A stretch of DNA of 64,000 bases from Achromobacter ruhlandii (GTDB taxonomy: Bacteria; Pseudomonadota; Gammaproteobacteria; Burkholderiales; Burkholderiaceae_B): positions 105,221 through 169,220 of the forward strand of contig NZ_CADIJL010000013.1 in the NCBI RefSeq assembly GCF_902859695.1, written 5' to 3'. Below are positions 26,376 through 34,569 of the stretch, piece after piece. The notes below the pieces were generated by a model that was given only the letters and a program-made list of their open reading frames with translations, searched no databases and had not been told where the DNA came from. Position 1 is the first letter of the stretch, and each line of letters starts with the position of its first letter. A program made the translations under genes and the position numbers.

Positions 26376-27863
26376 ATGATGTATCTGCTCTGGTCCGTGC
26401 CGGCGCTGGTGGTCATTGGCGCCATCGCCAGCGGCCGGCTCAATACCACCCTGGCGGCGGTGCTGGGGCTATTGGCGGCCATTCCGGTGGCGCTGTTCAC
26501 GGCCCCCGCTGCTTTCGGCGCCGGCGCGCTGGGCGGGGCCCTGACGCGCGGCCTCTGGATCGGCGGCGTCATCACGCCCTACATCCTGGGCGGACTGCTG
26601 TTCTGGCAGATGGCGGCGCGAGGCGCCCCGTCCGCGGCCGCCACGGCGGGCGCGGACGCGGCCGGAGCGCCGCTCGATCCCCTGGCGCGGCGCCGCCTGC
26701 TGTTCTTCGCCTGTTTCCTGGTGGGTCCGTTCGCCGAATCGGCCACCGGCTTCGGCGTCGGCATGCTCGGCACCGTGCTGCTGATCCGCCCGCTCGGTTT
26801 CAAGCCGCGCGAACTGATGGTCTTCGCGCTGCTGAGCCAGACCCTGATCCCCTGGGGCGCGATGGGCAGCGGCACGCTGCTGGCATCGGCCTACGCGCGC
26901 GTGCCGCCGACGCAACTGGCCCTGTACGGCATGGTGCCCGTGGCCCTGATGATGGCGGCATGGATGGCGCTGTTCTGGATGACGGCGCGGCGCGCGGGCC
27001 TGCCGGCAACGACGGCCGAACGCGGGCGCGAGGCAGCGTGGATGCTGGCCAGCCTGGTCCTGCTGAGCGCCGCGACGGCGCTGCTGGGCCCGGAAACCGC
27101 GTTGCTGGCGGCCTATGGCCCGCTGATCGTGCTGCGCTTCGTGCTGGACCGGCGTCCCGGTCGCGCGCAGTTGCGGACCGCGGCCAGCGGCGCACTGCCC
27201 TACATCGTGCTGATCGCCTGCCTGGTCGCCACGCGCCTGGTGCCGGCGCTGAACCAGGGCCTGGCCGGCCTGGCGCGTTTCAGCCCCTATCCCGACCTGC
27301 CCGCCTGGGCGCCCTTCCTGCATGCCGGCAGCTGGCTGATCGGCGGCGCGCTGCTGATGGCGGCGCTGCGCCGCCAGCCCGGCCTGCTGGCCGGCAATGC
27401 GCGCCACGCCTGGCGCACCGGCAAGCATGCGGTACTGTCCGTCTTCCTGTTCGCGATGATGGCCGAGGTGCTGGCCGGCGCCGGCATTTCGCAGGCCTAC
27501 GCCGATGGCCTGTTCCGCGCCCTGAATGATTGGACCTTGTTGATCACGCCCCTGATGGCCGGCGCCTTCGGCATCCTGGCCAACAGCGGTAACGCGCCCA
27601 ACAGCCTGTTCATGCCGTCGCAGCTGTCACTGGCGCAGCACGCCGGCCTGAGCCTGCCCGCGGCCGCGGCGCTGCTGCACGTATCCGGCACGTCGATGGG
27701 ATTTTTCTCGCCGGTGCGCATGTCCATCGCCGCCGGCCTGGCGCATGGCCACGGCCAGGAACGCCAGGTCTACGCGCGCTTGTTGCCGTTCGCGCTGGCC
27801 GCCTTCGGCCTGCTGCTGGCGCTGGCGTTGCTGCTGGTGCTGGCGGGAGGACGGCCCGCATGA
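26376..27863 (+). CDS. L-lactate permease (LctP) family transporter
   Basis: This 495-residue membrane protein has about 12 hydrophobic segments. The segment FLVGPFAESATGFGVGMLGT carries the GPFAESATGFG signature of the lactate permease family. Other conserved parts are LLSQTLIPWGAMGSGTLL and FGILANSGNAPNSLFMPSQL. Typical LctP members take up L-lactate or glycolate, but this one is shorter than the 550 residues of E. coli LldP and diverged, so other 2-hydroxy acids are possible. Two adjacent ATG codons (26376, 26379) can start it. The same frame is open upstream but overlaps the previous gene. Confidence 0.82.
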   Translation: MMYLLWSVPALVVIGAIASGRLNTTLAAVLGLLAAIPVALFTAPAAFGAGALGGALTRGLWIGGVITPYILGGLLFWQMAARGAPSAAATAGADAAGAPLDPLARRRLLFFACFLVGPFAESATGFGVGMLGTVLLIRPLGFKPRELMVFALLSQTLIPWGAMGSGTLLASAYARVPPTQLALYGMVPVALMMAAWMALFWMTARRAGLPATTAERGREAAWMLASLVLLSAATALLGPETALLAAYGPLIVLRFVLDRRPGRAQLRTAASGALPYIVLIACLVATRLVPALNQGLAGLARFSPYPDLPAWAPFLHAGSWLIGGALLMAALRRQPGLLAGNARHAWRTGKHAVLSVFLFAMMAEVLAGAGISQAYADGLFRALNDWTLLITPLMAGAFGILANSGNAPNSLFMPSQLSLAQHAGLSLPAAAALLHVSGTSMGFFSPVRMSIAAGLAHGHGQERQVYARLLPFALAAFGLLLALALLLVLAGGRPA

Positions 27864-27885
27864 CGGCACCTCGTGCCGCCGTCAT
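27860..27885. terminator. Stem-loop at convergent gene ends
   Basis: An eight-base perfect stem (ATGACGGC / GCCGTCAT, ten-base loop) overlaps the stop codon of the LctP gene and lies 22 bases before the end of the convergent copD gene. It has no T-run, so termination is only a suggestion. Confidence 0.3.
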
Positions 27886-27906
27886 GCCGGGCAAGCGCGC
27901 CGCCGG

Positions 27907-28794
27907 CTACGATGGCGACATCAACCCCAATCCCCCCACGATGATCAGCACCGCGGCGCCCAGCGCCAGTTCCCGGCAGGTATTGCGCCGGATGGCATGC
28001 AGCGCCTGGACCGGATCGCGCCGGATGCGCGGGATCCAACGATAGCGGTTGACCAGCGCCAGGCCCGTCATCGCCAGGGCCAGCGCGACCTTGAGCAGCA
28101 ACACCCCCACATAGGCCCACCCCGGATGCGGCAGCGTCGGCCCCAGAATCAGCGCCGCATTGGCCACGCCGCTCAGCAGCAGGACCATGACGGCGACATG
28201 CCCGCAGGCGGAAAACCGCAACAGCGCGCCGGTGGCCTCGGCACGGTCCCCCGGCTGGCGCCAGGCCGCCAGCCATGCCAGGAACACCGGCAGCGATCCG
28301 AGCCAGAACGCGGCCGCCAGCACGTGCAGATAGTCATTGAGCGCGTGCGCCATGCCCCAGCCGCCTTCGTGCATCGCCGCGTGGCCCGTGAAAGCCAGCG
28401 GCGCCAGCGCCACCGCCGCCGGGCCGGCCAGCCACGACGGCCGGCCCGGCCGCAGCCCCAGCGCCACGCCCAGCACGGCGGCCGCGCACAACGCGCGCAC
28501 CGTCCAGGCCTGGCCGTAGCGGGTCTGCTGGGTCACCGTGTCCAGCAAGTCGCCGTCCAGTATCGCGCGCCAGTCGCCGGCGATAGTGGCGGCCTGCAAC
28601 GGCAGCAGGCACAGCGTCGCCACCAGCCCCGCCGCGCCGACGCGCAGCAGGGCCGGCCGCAGCGCCGCTTCCGCCGCCACGCCCAGGCGCGGCGAGCCGC
28701 CCACGGCCAGCATGGCGCTGGCGCCGAACAGCACGGCCGCCGCGCCGGCGCTCACGGCGCGGCACAGCGCAAACACGACCCACAACGTGTCCAT
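27907..28794 (-). CDS. copD: Copper resistance/uptake membrane protein CopD
   Basis: This 295-residue membrane protein has about eight hydrophobic segments. It opens MDTLWVVFALCRAVSAGAAA. TGHAAMHEGGWGMAHALNDY and VLAAAFWLGSLPVFL carry the His and Trp residues conserved in the CopD/PcoD domain. CopD works with CopC to move copper across the inner membrane. I chose the ATG at 28794, because one base separates it from the copC stop, so the two are translationally coupled. Confidence 0.92.
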   Translation of the reverse strand: MDTLWVVFALCRAVSAGAAAVLFGASAMLAVGGSPRLGVAAEAALRPALLRVGAAGLVATLCLLPLQAATIAGDWRAILDGDLLDTVTQQTRYGQAWTVRALCAAAVLGVALGLRPGRPSWLAGPAAVALAPLAFTGHAAMHEGGWGMAHALNDYLHVLAAAFWLGSLPVFLAWLAAWRQPGDRAEATGALLRFSACGHVAVMVLLLSGVANAALILGPTLPHPGWAYVGVLLLKVALALAMTGLALVNRYRWIPRIRRDPVQALHAIRRNTCRELALGAAVLIIVGGLGLMSPS

Positions 28795-28795
28795 C

Positions 28796-29152
28796 TCAGG
28801 GCTTGACCGTGAACGTCCAGGCCCCATTGGTCTTGTGGCCGTCCTTGGACAGGGCCTGCCATTTCACGGTATAGGCGCCCGCCGGCAAGGGGTTGGCGAC
28901 GGGCAGCACCAGCGTCTTGTCATCGCCGGGCGCGGGCGCCGCCTTGGCCTGCACCGCCTGCTTGCCGGCCGCGTCCAGCACTGTCAACGAGGAAAACGCG
29001 GGCTCCAGCCCTTCGGAGAAGCTGGCCGTCACCGAGGACGGCGCGGCTACCTCGGCCTTGTCGGCCGGCGTGGCGCGTTGCAGGTGGGCATGGGCCCAGG
29101 CCCATTGCGGGGCGAGCGCCAGCGTGGCGGCGATGAATACGGGTTTGAACAT
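28796..29152 (-). CDS. copC: Periplasmic copper-binding protein CopC
   Basis: This 118-residue protein has a signal peptide (MFKPVFIAATLALAPQWAWA). The mature form begins with His21 (HAHLQRATPAD), the N-terminal Cu(II) ligand of CopC. The other usual ligands appear in the DGH motif (Asp104, His106) within SKDGHKTNG. No Met-rich Cu(I) site is present, so it is the Cu(II)-only type. copD follows with one base between, and a DUF2946 gene lies 160 bases upstream. Together they form a small copper-handling operon. Confidence 0.94.
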   Translation of the reverse strand: MFKPVFIAATLALAPQWAWAHAHLQRATPADKAEVAAPSSVTASFSEGLEPAFSSLTVLDAAGKQAVQAKAAPAPGDDKTLVLPVANPLPAGAYTVKWQALSKDGHKTNGAWTFTVKP

Positions 29153-29312
29153 GATCGGACTCCAAGGGTTCGGCGGCGCCAGGCCGCGCGGAAAAGGATG
29201 GCGCGTGCGCGAGGTCGCGCGCACGCGAAGTCGGAAGACTCGGGATCTGGGGCGGGCGCGTCCCCGGCATCGCGCGCCACGGACGTGGCGCGCGCCGGGA
29301 CGGGCGCAGTGA

Positions 29313-29762
29313 TCAGGCCGCGCGCGGCGGCGCGCGCGATTGTTGCGGTAGCCAGGCCGGCGCGCCATGCGGGCATGGCGTGGCCCGCGCGGGGCGCGGC
29401 AGGGCTGGGGCCGCCAGCGGCAGGCGCCAGGCCAGCCCCGCGAACGCAGGCGGACCGGCGCCGGTCAACATGGCGCAACTGGCGGCGCAGCAATGCGGCA
29501 GGGTGCCGCCCACGCCGTGGGGAACGGGGGGAACGGCCGGGGCCGTGTCGGCGGCGGCATCCGCGCCATCCAGCGTCACGACGCGGGGACCGCTGGCCGT
29601 GCACAGGATGACGGAAGCCCCTGTTGCGGCGTCCATCGGCAGGGGCGCGCCAAGCGCCGTCGAGGCCACCAGCGACTGGAAAACCAGCAGCCCCGCCGCC
29701 AGCCACCCCAGCGCGCGGCGGGCGGCGGCGGACGTGCGCATAAACGTAACCGGCGTGTGCAT
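29313..29762 (-). CDS. DUF2946 protein upstream of copCD
   Basis: This protein of about 149 residues is a paralogue of the protein at 13451-13849. It has a signal anchor (ALGWLAAGLLVFQSLVAST), then CTASGPRVVTLD and LPHCCAASCAM, and it ends in LPQQSRAPPRAA. An extra Pro/His/Gly-rich insertion (VPPVPHGVGGT) precedes the cysteine cluster, and the C-terminus has one more Cys-Pro-His. I chose ATG 29762 (MHTPV) because the paralogue also starts MHT; 29768 and 29741 are alternatives. The function is unknown. The constant link to copper genes suggests copper sensing, binding or delivery. Confidence 0.78.
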   Translation of the reverse strand: MHTPVTFMRTSAAARRALGWLAAGLLVFQSLVASTALGAPLPMDAATGASVILCTASGPRVVTLDGADAAADTAPAVPPVPHGVGGTLPHCCAASCAMLTGAGPPAFAGLAWRLPLAAPALPRPARATPCPHGAPAWLPQQSRAPPRAA

Positions 29763-29871
29763 CCCCATGGTGCCGACGAGCTTACGACGGCCGCCGGACG
29801 CCCGCAACTTCAATCCGACACGCCACAACTGTTATGCTGCACGCTTTCAACATTTGAAGTCGCAGCACACC

Positions 29872-30576
29872 ATGGGTCTAGAACAGCTCGCCGCAATCCG
29901 AGAACTGCTGTTGAAGCAGGCTCCCGAAGAGGCGGCTTCCAAAAAGAAAACCGCCCGTCCGGCCGGCAACGACGCGGGGTCGCGCAAGCCGGCCGCGCGT
30001 CCGTCCGACGATGCGGCTGCCGCCCGGAAGAAACCTGCGCGTTCGCCGGCCGGCGAACGACGCGAGGCGCCGGCGGTCGACCCGGTGCTCATCGCCATTT
30101 CGCGACTGCAGCGGCAATTCCCCAAGGCCTTCCCCAAGAAGCCGGCGCCCAAGGTGCCGCTCAAGCTGGGGGTGCTGGAAGATCTGGTGCAGCACGCCAA
30201 GACCCTGCAGCTCAGTCCCGATGAGATCAAGCAGGCCGTCAAGACCTGGTGTGACGGCCGCCGCTACTGGGATTGCATGGTCGAGTCCGCCGCGCGCGTG
30301 GACCTGAACGGCGAACCCGCCGGCGCCGTCACCGCCAACGAGGCGCAGCACGCCAAGCGCATGGCCTCGCGTCGCCACGCCAAGGCGGGCGGCGGCCGTG
30401 GCGGCAAGGGCAATGCGAACAAGGGCAAGCCGGCCGCGGAAGGCGCCAAGCAATCGGCGCAGGCCGAGGCCGCCGCGCCCGCCGATACGTCCGTGGACGC
30501 GCCGGTCGACACGTCTGTCGATACCTCGGTGGCAACGCCGGCCCAGGCGCCGTCGGATACGCAGGCCACCGACTGA
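29872..30576 (+). CDS. proQ: ProQ/FinO-domain RNA-binding protein
   Basis: This 234-residue protein carries a ProQ/FINO domain at about residues 70-150: IAISRLQRQFPKAFPKKPAP, KLGVLEDL and CDGRRYWDCMVESAARVDL, here cited in parts. Such proteins bind structured small RNAs and 3' ends as RNA chaperones. The domain is flanked by two disordered arms. The N-terminal arm is rich in Lys, Ala and Arg. The C-terminal arm is rich in Gly/Lys, then in an acidic Asp-Thr-Ser-Val repeat. The repeat is unusual and could tune RNA binding. The gene is transcribed away from the copper operon and ends in a clear terminator. Confidence 0.9.
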   Translation: MGLEQLAAIRELLLKQAPEEAASKKKTARPAGNDAGSRKPAARPSDDAAAARKKPARSPAGERREAPAVDPVLIAISRLQRQFPKAFPKKPAPKVPLKLGVLEDLVQHAKTLQLSPDEIKQAVKTWCDGRRYWDCMVESAARVDLNGEPAGAVTANEAQHAKRMASRRHAKAGGGRGGKGNANKGKPAAEGAKQSAQAEAAAPADTSVDAPVDTSVDTSVATPAQAPSDTQATD

Positions 30577-30596
30577 TCGCGGCATTCCAAAAAAAG

Positions 30597-30638
30597 CGGA
30601 CCGTGCGGCGCCAGGCGCTCCACGGTCCGCGGTCTTTT
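30597..30638 (+). terminator. Rho-independent terminator after proQ
   Basis: A nine-base perfect stem (CGGACCGTG at 30597-30605 with CACGGTCCG at 30621-30629) is followed by CGGTCTTTTGG. It lies 20 bases after the proQ stop and also faces the 3' end of the convergent solute-binding gene. Confidence 0.75.
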
Positions 30639-30666
30639 GGAGGGCCGGGCGTGCCGGCCGCCCGCT

Positions 30667-31644
30667 TCAATCCAGCCGGATATCCGCGCTCTGCACCACC
30701 TTGGCCCAGCGCGCCCGCTCGCTGTTGAAGAACTGCGCCAGTTGCGCCGGGTCGCGCACCACGATCTCGGCGCCCTGCTCGTTCAGCTGCGATTTCACGT
30801 CGGGCTGGTTGACGATCTGCCCCATCAGCGTGGCCAGCAGGCTGGCGGTCTTGTCGGTGGTGGTGGCCGGCGCCATCACGCCCTGCCAGGTGCCGGACTC
30901 GAAGCCCGCCACGCCCTGCTCCGAAATCGTCGGGATGTCGGCCACCAGTTGCATGCGTTCCCTCTTGGAAATCGCGATCGCGCGCAGCTTGCCGCCCTTG
31001 ATGTGCGGCAGCGTCGCCAGCAGGCCGTTCATGATGACCTGGGTCTGGCCGCCGATGGTGTCCGTCACCGCCTGCGAGCCGCCCTTGTAGGGCACGTACT
31101 CCCATTGCGCGCCGGTGGCCTGCTGCACCGCCACCGCCGCCAGGTGCGGCGCGCTGCCGATGGCGGTGACGGCGAAATTCAGGCGTTGCTTCTTCGACAG
31201 CGCCACCAGCTCCGGCACGGTCCTGGCGGGTACATCAGGATGCACCGCCAGCACGTGCGGCGAATACGCCAGCATGCCGACCGCGCGCAGATCCCTGGAC
31301 GGATCGAAGCTGAGCTTGGTGTAGACCGACGGGCTGATCGCCAGCGCGCCGACATCGCAGAGCAGCACCGAGTGGCCCTCCTGCGCCGACTGCGCCACGA
31401 TGCCGGCGCCCAGGTTGCCGTTGGCGCCGGGTTTGTTCTCGACCACCACCGTCTGTTTGAGCGCTTCGGCCAGGCGCGGCGCGATCACGCGCGCGATGAT
31501 GTCCGACGAACCGCCGGGCGGATACGGCACCACGATGCGCACCGGCCGCGTCGGCCATGCCTCCGCCTGGGCCCAGGCCGGCGTCAGGCGCGCCAGTCCC
31601 AGCGCGGCGGCGCCGGCCAGCAGGTGCCTTCTGTTTGAATCCAT
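30667..31644 (-). CDS. Bug-type (TctC) solute-binding protein
   Basis: This is a 325-residue periplasmic protein of the tripartite tricarboxylate transporter family. A Tat-like signal peptide begins MDSNRRHLLAGAAALGLA. It is followed by PVRIVVPYPPGGSSDIIAR, VVVENKPGANGNLGAGIVA, YVPYKGGSQAVTDTIGGQ and IPTISEQGVAGFES, all Bug signatures. Such orphan binding proteins are very numerous in Bordetella and Achromobacter. It lies 130 bases downstream of garD on the same strand, so it may capture galactarate or glucarate. No TctA or TctB gene is nearby. Confidence 0.93.
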   Translation of the reverse strand: MDSNRRHLLAGAAALGLARLTPAWAQAEAWPTRPVRIVVPYPPGGSSDIIARVIAPRLAEALKQTVVVENKPGANGNLGAGIVAQSAQEGHSVLLCDVGALAISPSVYTKLSFDPSRDLRAVGMLAYSPHVLAVHPDVPARTVPELVALSKKQRLNFAVTAIGSAPHLAAVAVQQATGAQWEYVPYKGGSQAVTDTIGGQTQVIMNGLLATLPHIKGGKLRAIAISKRERMQLVADIPTISEQGVAGFESGTWQGVMAPATTTDKTASLLATLMGQIVNQPDVKSQLNEQGAEIVVRDPAQLAQFFNSERARWAKVVQSADIRLD

Positions 31645-31774
31645 GTTGTCTCCGTTGTCGTTGTAAGGGGTGTGTCCAGGCCGGCCGCGGCAGGCCTGGT
31701 CCGGCCCCCGCCGCCATGCGCCGGGAAGCCGCCGGCGTTGGCGCCGCCCTCGGGCGCCGCCAACGGGAAAAGCC

Positions 31775-33349
31775 TCAGGTCACCGGACCCGGATTGAACA
31801 GCGCCAGGGCGTTGTGCAGTTTGAGTGTCTCGGCACAGGTCTGGCGCCGGCCGCTGGCCACGTCCAGCATCAGGCGGAACAGCTCCCAGCCCACCTCCTC
31901 GATGGAGGCCTGCCCGGTGGCGATGCGGCCCGCGTCCACGTCCATCAGGTCGTGCCAGCGCCGCGCCAGGTCGCTGCGGGTGGCGACCTTGATCACCGGC
32001 ACCTGCGCCAGCCCGTAGGGGGTGCCGCGCCCGGTGGTGAAGATGTGCAGGTTCATGCCCGCCGCCAATTGCAAGGTGCCGCAGATGAAGTCGCTGGCCG
32101 GCGTGGCCGCGAAGATCAGGCCCTTGCGCGTCAGCCGTTCGCCCGGCGACAGCACGCCGTCGATATTGGACGTGCCGGACTTGATGATCGACCCCATCGC
32201 CTTCTCGACGATGTTGGACAGGCCGCCCTTCTTGTTGCCCGGGCTGGTGTTGGCGCTGCGGTCGGCGCTGCCGCGTTGCAGGTATTCGTCGTACCAGGCC
32301 ATTTCGCGCACCAGCGCCTGCGCCACTTCCGGCGTGGCGGCGCGCGCGGTCAACTGGTCGATGCCGTCGCGCACCTCGGTGTTTTCCGAGAACATCACGG
32401 TGCCGCCGGCGCGCACCACCAGGTCGGCCGCGAAGCCCACCGCCGGATTGGCCGTCACCCCCGAGAACGCGTCGCTGCCGCCGCACTGCACGCCCACCAC
32501 CAGCTCGGACACCGGACAGGTTTCGCGGCGGCGCTGGTCCAGGATCCGCAGATGGCGCTCGGCGGTGCGCATGATGTTGGCGATCATGGACTCGAAGCCC
32601 ACGTGTTCGTCGTCCTGCAGCACGATGGTATCGACGCCGCCGTCCGCCGCCATGCCCCCGCCAGCGCGGATCGGGATCGCGCCGGGCGCCAGCAGGCGCT
32701 CGGGCTGCAGTTTCTCGCATCCCAGGCTCACCACCATCGTGGTGCCGCCAAAGTTGGGATTGCGGGCGATGTTGTGCAGCGTGCGCACCGGAATCGCCGC
32801 GCCCGGCGCGTCGATGGCGACGCCGCAGCCATAGGTGTGCTCGATGCCCACCACCCCGTCGACATTGGGATAGCGCGGCAACAGCTCGCGGCGGATGCGC
32901 TCGACCGCGTGTTCGACCACGCCCTGCACGCATTGCACCGTGGTGCTGATCGCCAGGATATTGCGCGTGCCGACGGTGCCGTCGGCATTGCGGTAACCCT
33001 CGAACGTGTAGCCTTCCAGCGGCGGCAGCGGCGCGCGCTTGCGCGTGCCGACCGGCAGGTCCTGCAGCGTGCGCGCGGCGGGCATGGTGGTGACGCGCTC
33101 ATTGACCCAGCTGCCGCGCGGCAGGTCGCGCGCGGCGTAGCCCACGATGACGTTGTAGCGGCGCACCGGCTCGCCCTGCGCCAGGTCGCGCAGCGCCACC
33201 TTGTGGCCTTGCGGCACGGCCTCGACCAGCGTCAGGCCGTCGGGCAGCGCGGCGCCGGCCGCCAGGCCGCCGTCATTGGCGACGATGGCGACGTTGTCCT
33301 CGGGATGAATCTTAATCAGCACGGGCGCTGGGCCAGCCGCGGGCAGCAT
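31775..33349 (-). CDS. garD: Galactarate dehydratase
   Basis: This 524-residue enzyme of the UxaA/GarD family dehydrates galactarate to 5-dehydro-4-deoxy-glucarate. It has the N-terminal SAF-like domain ([19 protein letters not shown]) and then the catalytic part: [44 protein letters not shown] and [20 protein letters not shown]. The conserved cysteines probably hold the metal site. The ATG at 33349 follows GAGGACTCCCCC, and the in-frame extension to 33409 lies in the operator region. It is divergent from kdgD, the next pathway step, across a 244-base control region. Confidence 0.93.
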   Translation of the reverse strand: MLPAAGPAPVLIKIHPEDNVAIVANDGGLAAGAALPDGLTLVEAVPQGHKVALRDLAQGEPVRRYNVIVGYAARDLPRGSWVNERVTTMPAARTLQDLPVGTRKRAPLPPLEGYTFEGYRNADGTVGTRNILAISTTVQCVQGVVEHAVERIRRELLPRYPNVDGVVGIEHTYGCGVAIDAPGAAIPVRTLHNIARNPNFGGTTMVVSLGCEKLQPERLLAPGAIPIRAGGGMAADGGVDTIVLQDDEHVGFESMIANIMRTAERHLRILDQRRRETCPVSELVVGVQCGGSDAFSGVTANPAVGFAADLVVRAGGTVMFSENTEVRDGIDQLTARAATPEVAQALVREMAWYDEYLQRGSADRSANTSPGNKKGGLSNIVEKAMGSIIKSGTSNIDGVLSPGERLTRKGLIFAATPASDFICGTLQLAAGMNLHIFTTGRGTPYGLAQVPVIKVATRSDLARRWHDLMDVDAGRIATGQASIEEVGWELFRLMLDVASGRRQTCAETLKLHNALALFNPGPVT

Positions 33350-33392
33350 GGGGGAGTCCTCTGCGAAAGTGGCGTCGCGGTAGGCGGCGCGC

Positions 33393-33410
33393 GATACGTT
33401 ATCGTACAAC
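33393..33410 (-). promoter_or_regulatory. Operator-like site before garD
   Basis: Read on the minus strand this is GTTGTACGATAACGTATC. It matches the site at 33510-33527 at 16 of 18 positions but in the opposite orientation, so each divergent gene has one copy facing it. The site is 43 bases upstream of the garD start. It resembles GntR/FadR-type operators, which often contain TTGTACGA-like cores. Confidence 0.65.
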
Positions 33411-33509
33411 TTAGATAATTATGCGTTGGACGGGCTTGTCACGCATTGCGGATTTCCCCAATTCCTTCCTCTAGACCTCTCGGTAACGGGTTGAGCCGGC
33501 CAAAATCAT

Positions 33510-33527
33510 GTTGTACGATGACGTACC
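33510..33527 (+). promoter_or_regulatory. Operator-like site before kdgD
   Basis: GTTGTACGATGACGTACC lies 66 bases upstream of the kdgD start. It is the second copy of the 18-base motif that also precedes garD. The shared core is GTTGTACGAT. No regulator gene is adjacent, so the protein that binds these sites must be encoded elsewhere. Confidence 0.65.
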
Positions 33528-33593
33528 TATTTAACCGATCCGCGCGACAGGCTCGCCTGCCTGCGGTCACCCGCCACTTACGGAAACCCGCCC

Positions 33594-34508
33594 ATGACCA
33601 CGCCGCAGGAGCTCAAGGCCATCGTCTCGGAAGGACTGCTCTCCTTCCCCGTGACCGATTTCGACGCGCAAGGCAACTTCAACGCCAAGACCTACGCCCA
33701 GCGCCTGGAATGGCTGGCCCCCTACGGCGCCACCGCCCTGTTCGCCGCCGGCGGCACCGGCGAGTTCTTCTCGCTGGCCCCCGACGAGTATTCGGATGTC
33801 ATCCGCACCGCCGTCACCACCTGCGCCGGCAAGGTGCCGATCCTGGCCGGCGCCGGCGGCCCCACCCGCCTGGCCATCGCCTACGCCCAGGAAGCCGAGC
33901 GCCTGGGCGCCAAGGGCGTGCTGCTGCTGCCGCACTACCTGACCGAAGCCTCCCAGCAAGGCATCGCCGACCACGTCGAACAGGTCTGCAAGTCCGTCAA
34001 GATCGGCGTCATCGTCTACAACCGCGCCCAGTCGCGCCTGTCGGCCGACCACCTGGCCCGCCTGGCCGAGCGTTGCCCCAACCTGATCGGCTTCAAGGAC
34101 GGCGTCGGCGACATCGAAGCCATGGTCCGCATCCGCCGCAAGCTGGGCGACCGCTTCTCCTACCTGGGCGGCCTGCCCACCGCCGAGGTCTATGCCGCCG
34201 CCTACCGCGCGCTCGGCGTGCCGGTGTATTCATCGGCCGTCTTCAACTTCGTGCCCAAGACCGCGATGCAGTTCTACCGCGCCATCGCCGCCAATGACCA
34301 CGACACCACCAACCGCCTGCTCGACGAGTTCTTCCTGCCCTACCTGGAGATCCGCAACCGCTGCGCCGGCTACGCCGTCAGCATCGTCAAGGCTGGCGCC
34401 AAACTGGTCGGCCATGATGCCGGCCCGGTGCGCGCCCCGCTGACCGACCTGCGTCCCGAGGAACTGGAGATGCTCGACGCCCTGATCCGCAAGCTGGGCC
34501 CGCAATAG
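33594..34508 (+). CDS. kdgD: 5-dehydro-4-deoxyglucarate dehydratase
   Basis: This is a 304-residue class-I aldolase-type enzyme of the DapA superfamily. It converts 5-dehydro-4-deoxyglucarate to 2,5-dioxopentanoate with loss of water and CO2. Diagnostic segments are [44 protein letters not shown] with the catalytic Tyr, and [12 protein letters not shown] with the Schiff-base Lys. It lies between garD (divergent) and the dehydrogenase that uses its product. A hairpin with a short T-run follows its stop. Confidence 0.95.
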   Translation: MTTPQELKAIVSEGLLSFPVTDFDAQGNFNAKTYAQRLEWLAPYGATALFAAGGTGEFFSLAPDEYSDVIRTAVTTCAGKVPILAGAGGPTRLAIAYAQEAERLGAKGVLLLPHYLTEASQQGIADHVEQVCKSVKIGVIVYNRAQSRLSADHLARLAERCPNLIGFKDGVGDIEAMVRIRRKLGDRFSYLGGLPTAEVYAAAYRALGVPVYSSAVFNFVPKTAMQFYRAIAANDHDTTNRLLDEFFLPYLEIRNRCAGYAVSIVKAGAKLVGHDAGPVRAPLTDLRPEELEMLDALIRKLGPQ

Positions 34509-34531
34509 GCCCGCGACGCGCCACACCTGTT

Positions 34532-34554
34532 CGCCCCCGTTCCGGGGGCGTTTT
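34532..34554 (+). terminator. Terminator-like hairpin between kdgD and the dehydrogenase
   Basis: CGCCCCCG and CGGGGGCG pair perfectly around a three-base loop, followed by TTTT. It lies 24 bases after kdgD and 16 before the next start. It may be an intrinsic terminator that lowers downstream expression or protects the kdgD message. Confidence 0.6.
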
Positions 34555-34569
34555 CATTCGGAGAGATTC

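Noticed and set aside
31684..31774. Possible terminator between garD and the Bug protein gene
   Set aside because: GTTGGCG and CGCCAAC pair here, but the T-rich side is upstream of the stem on the coding strand, so it cannot be an intrinsic terminator for garD.
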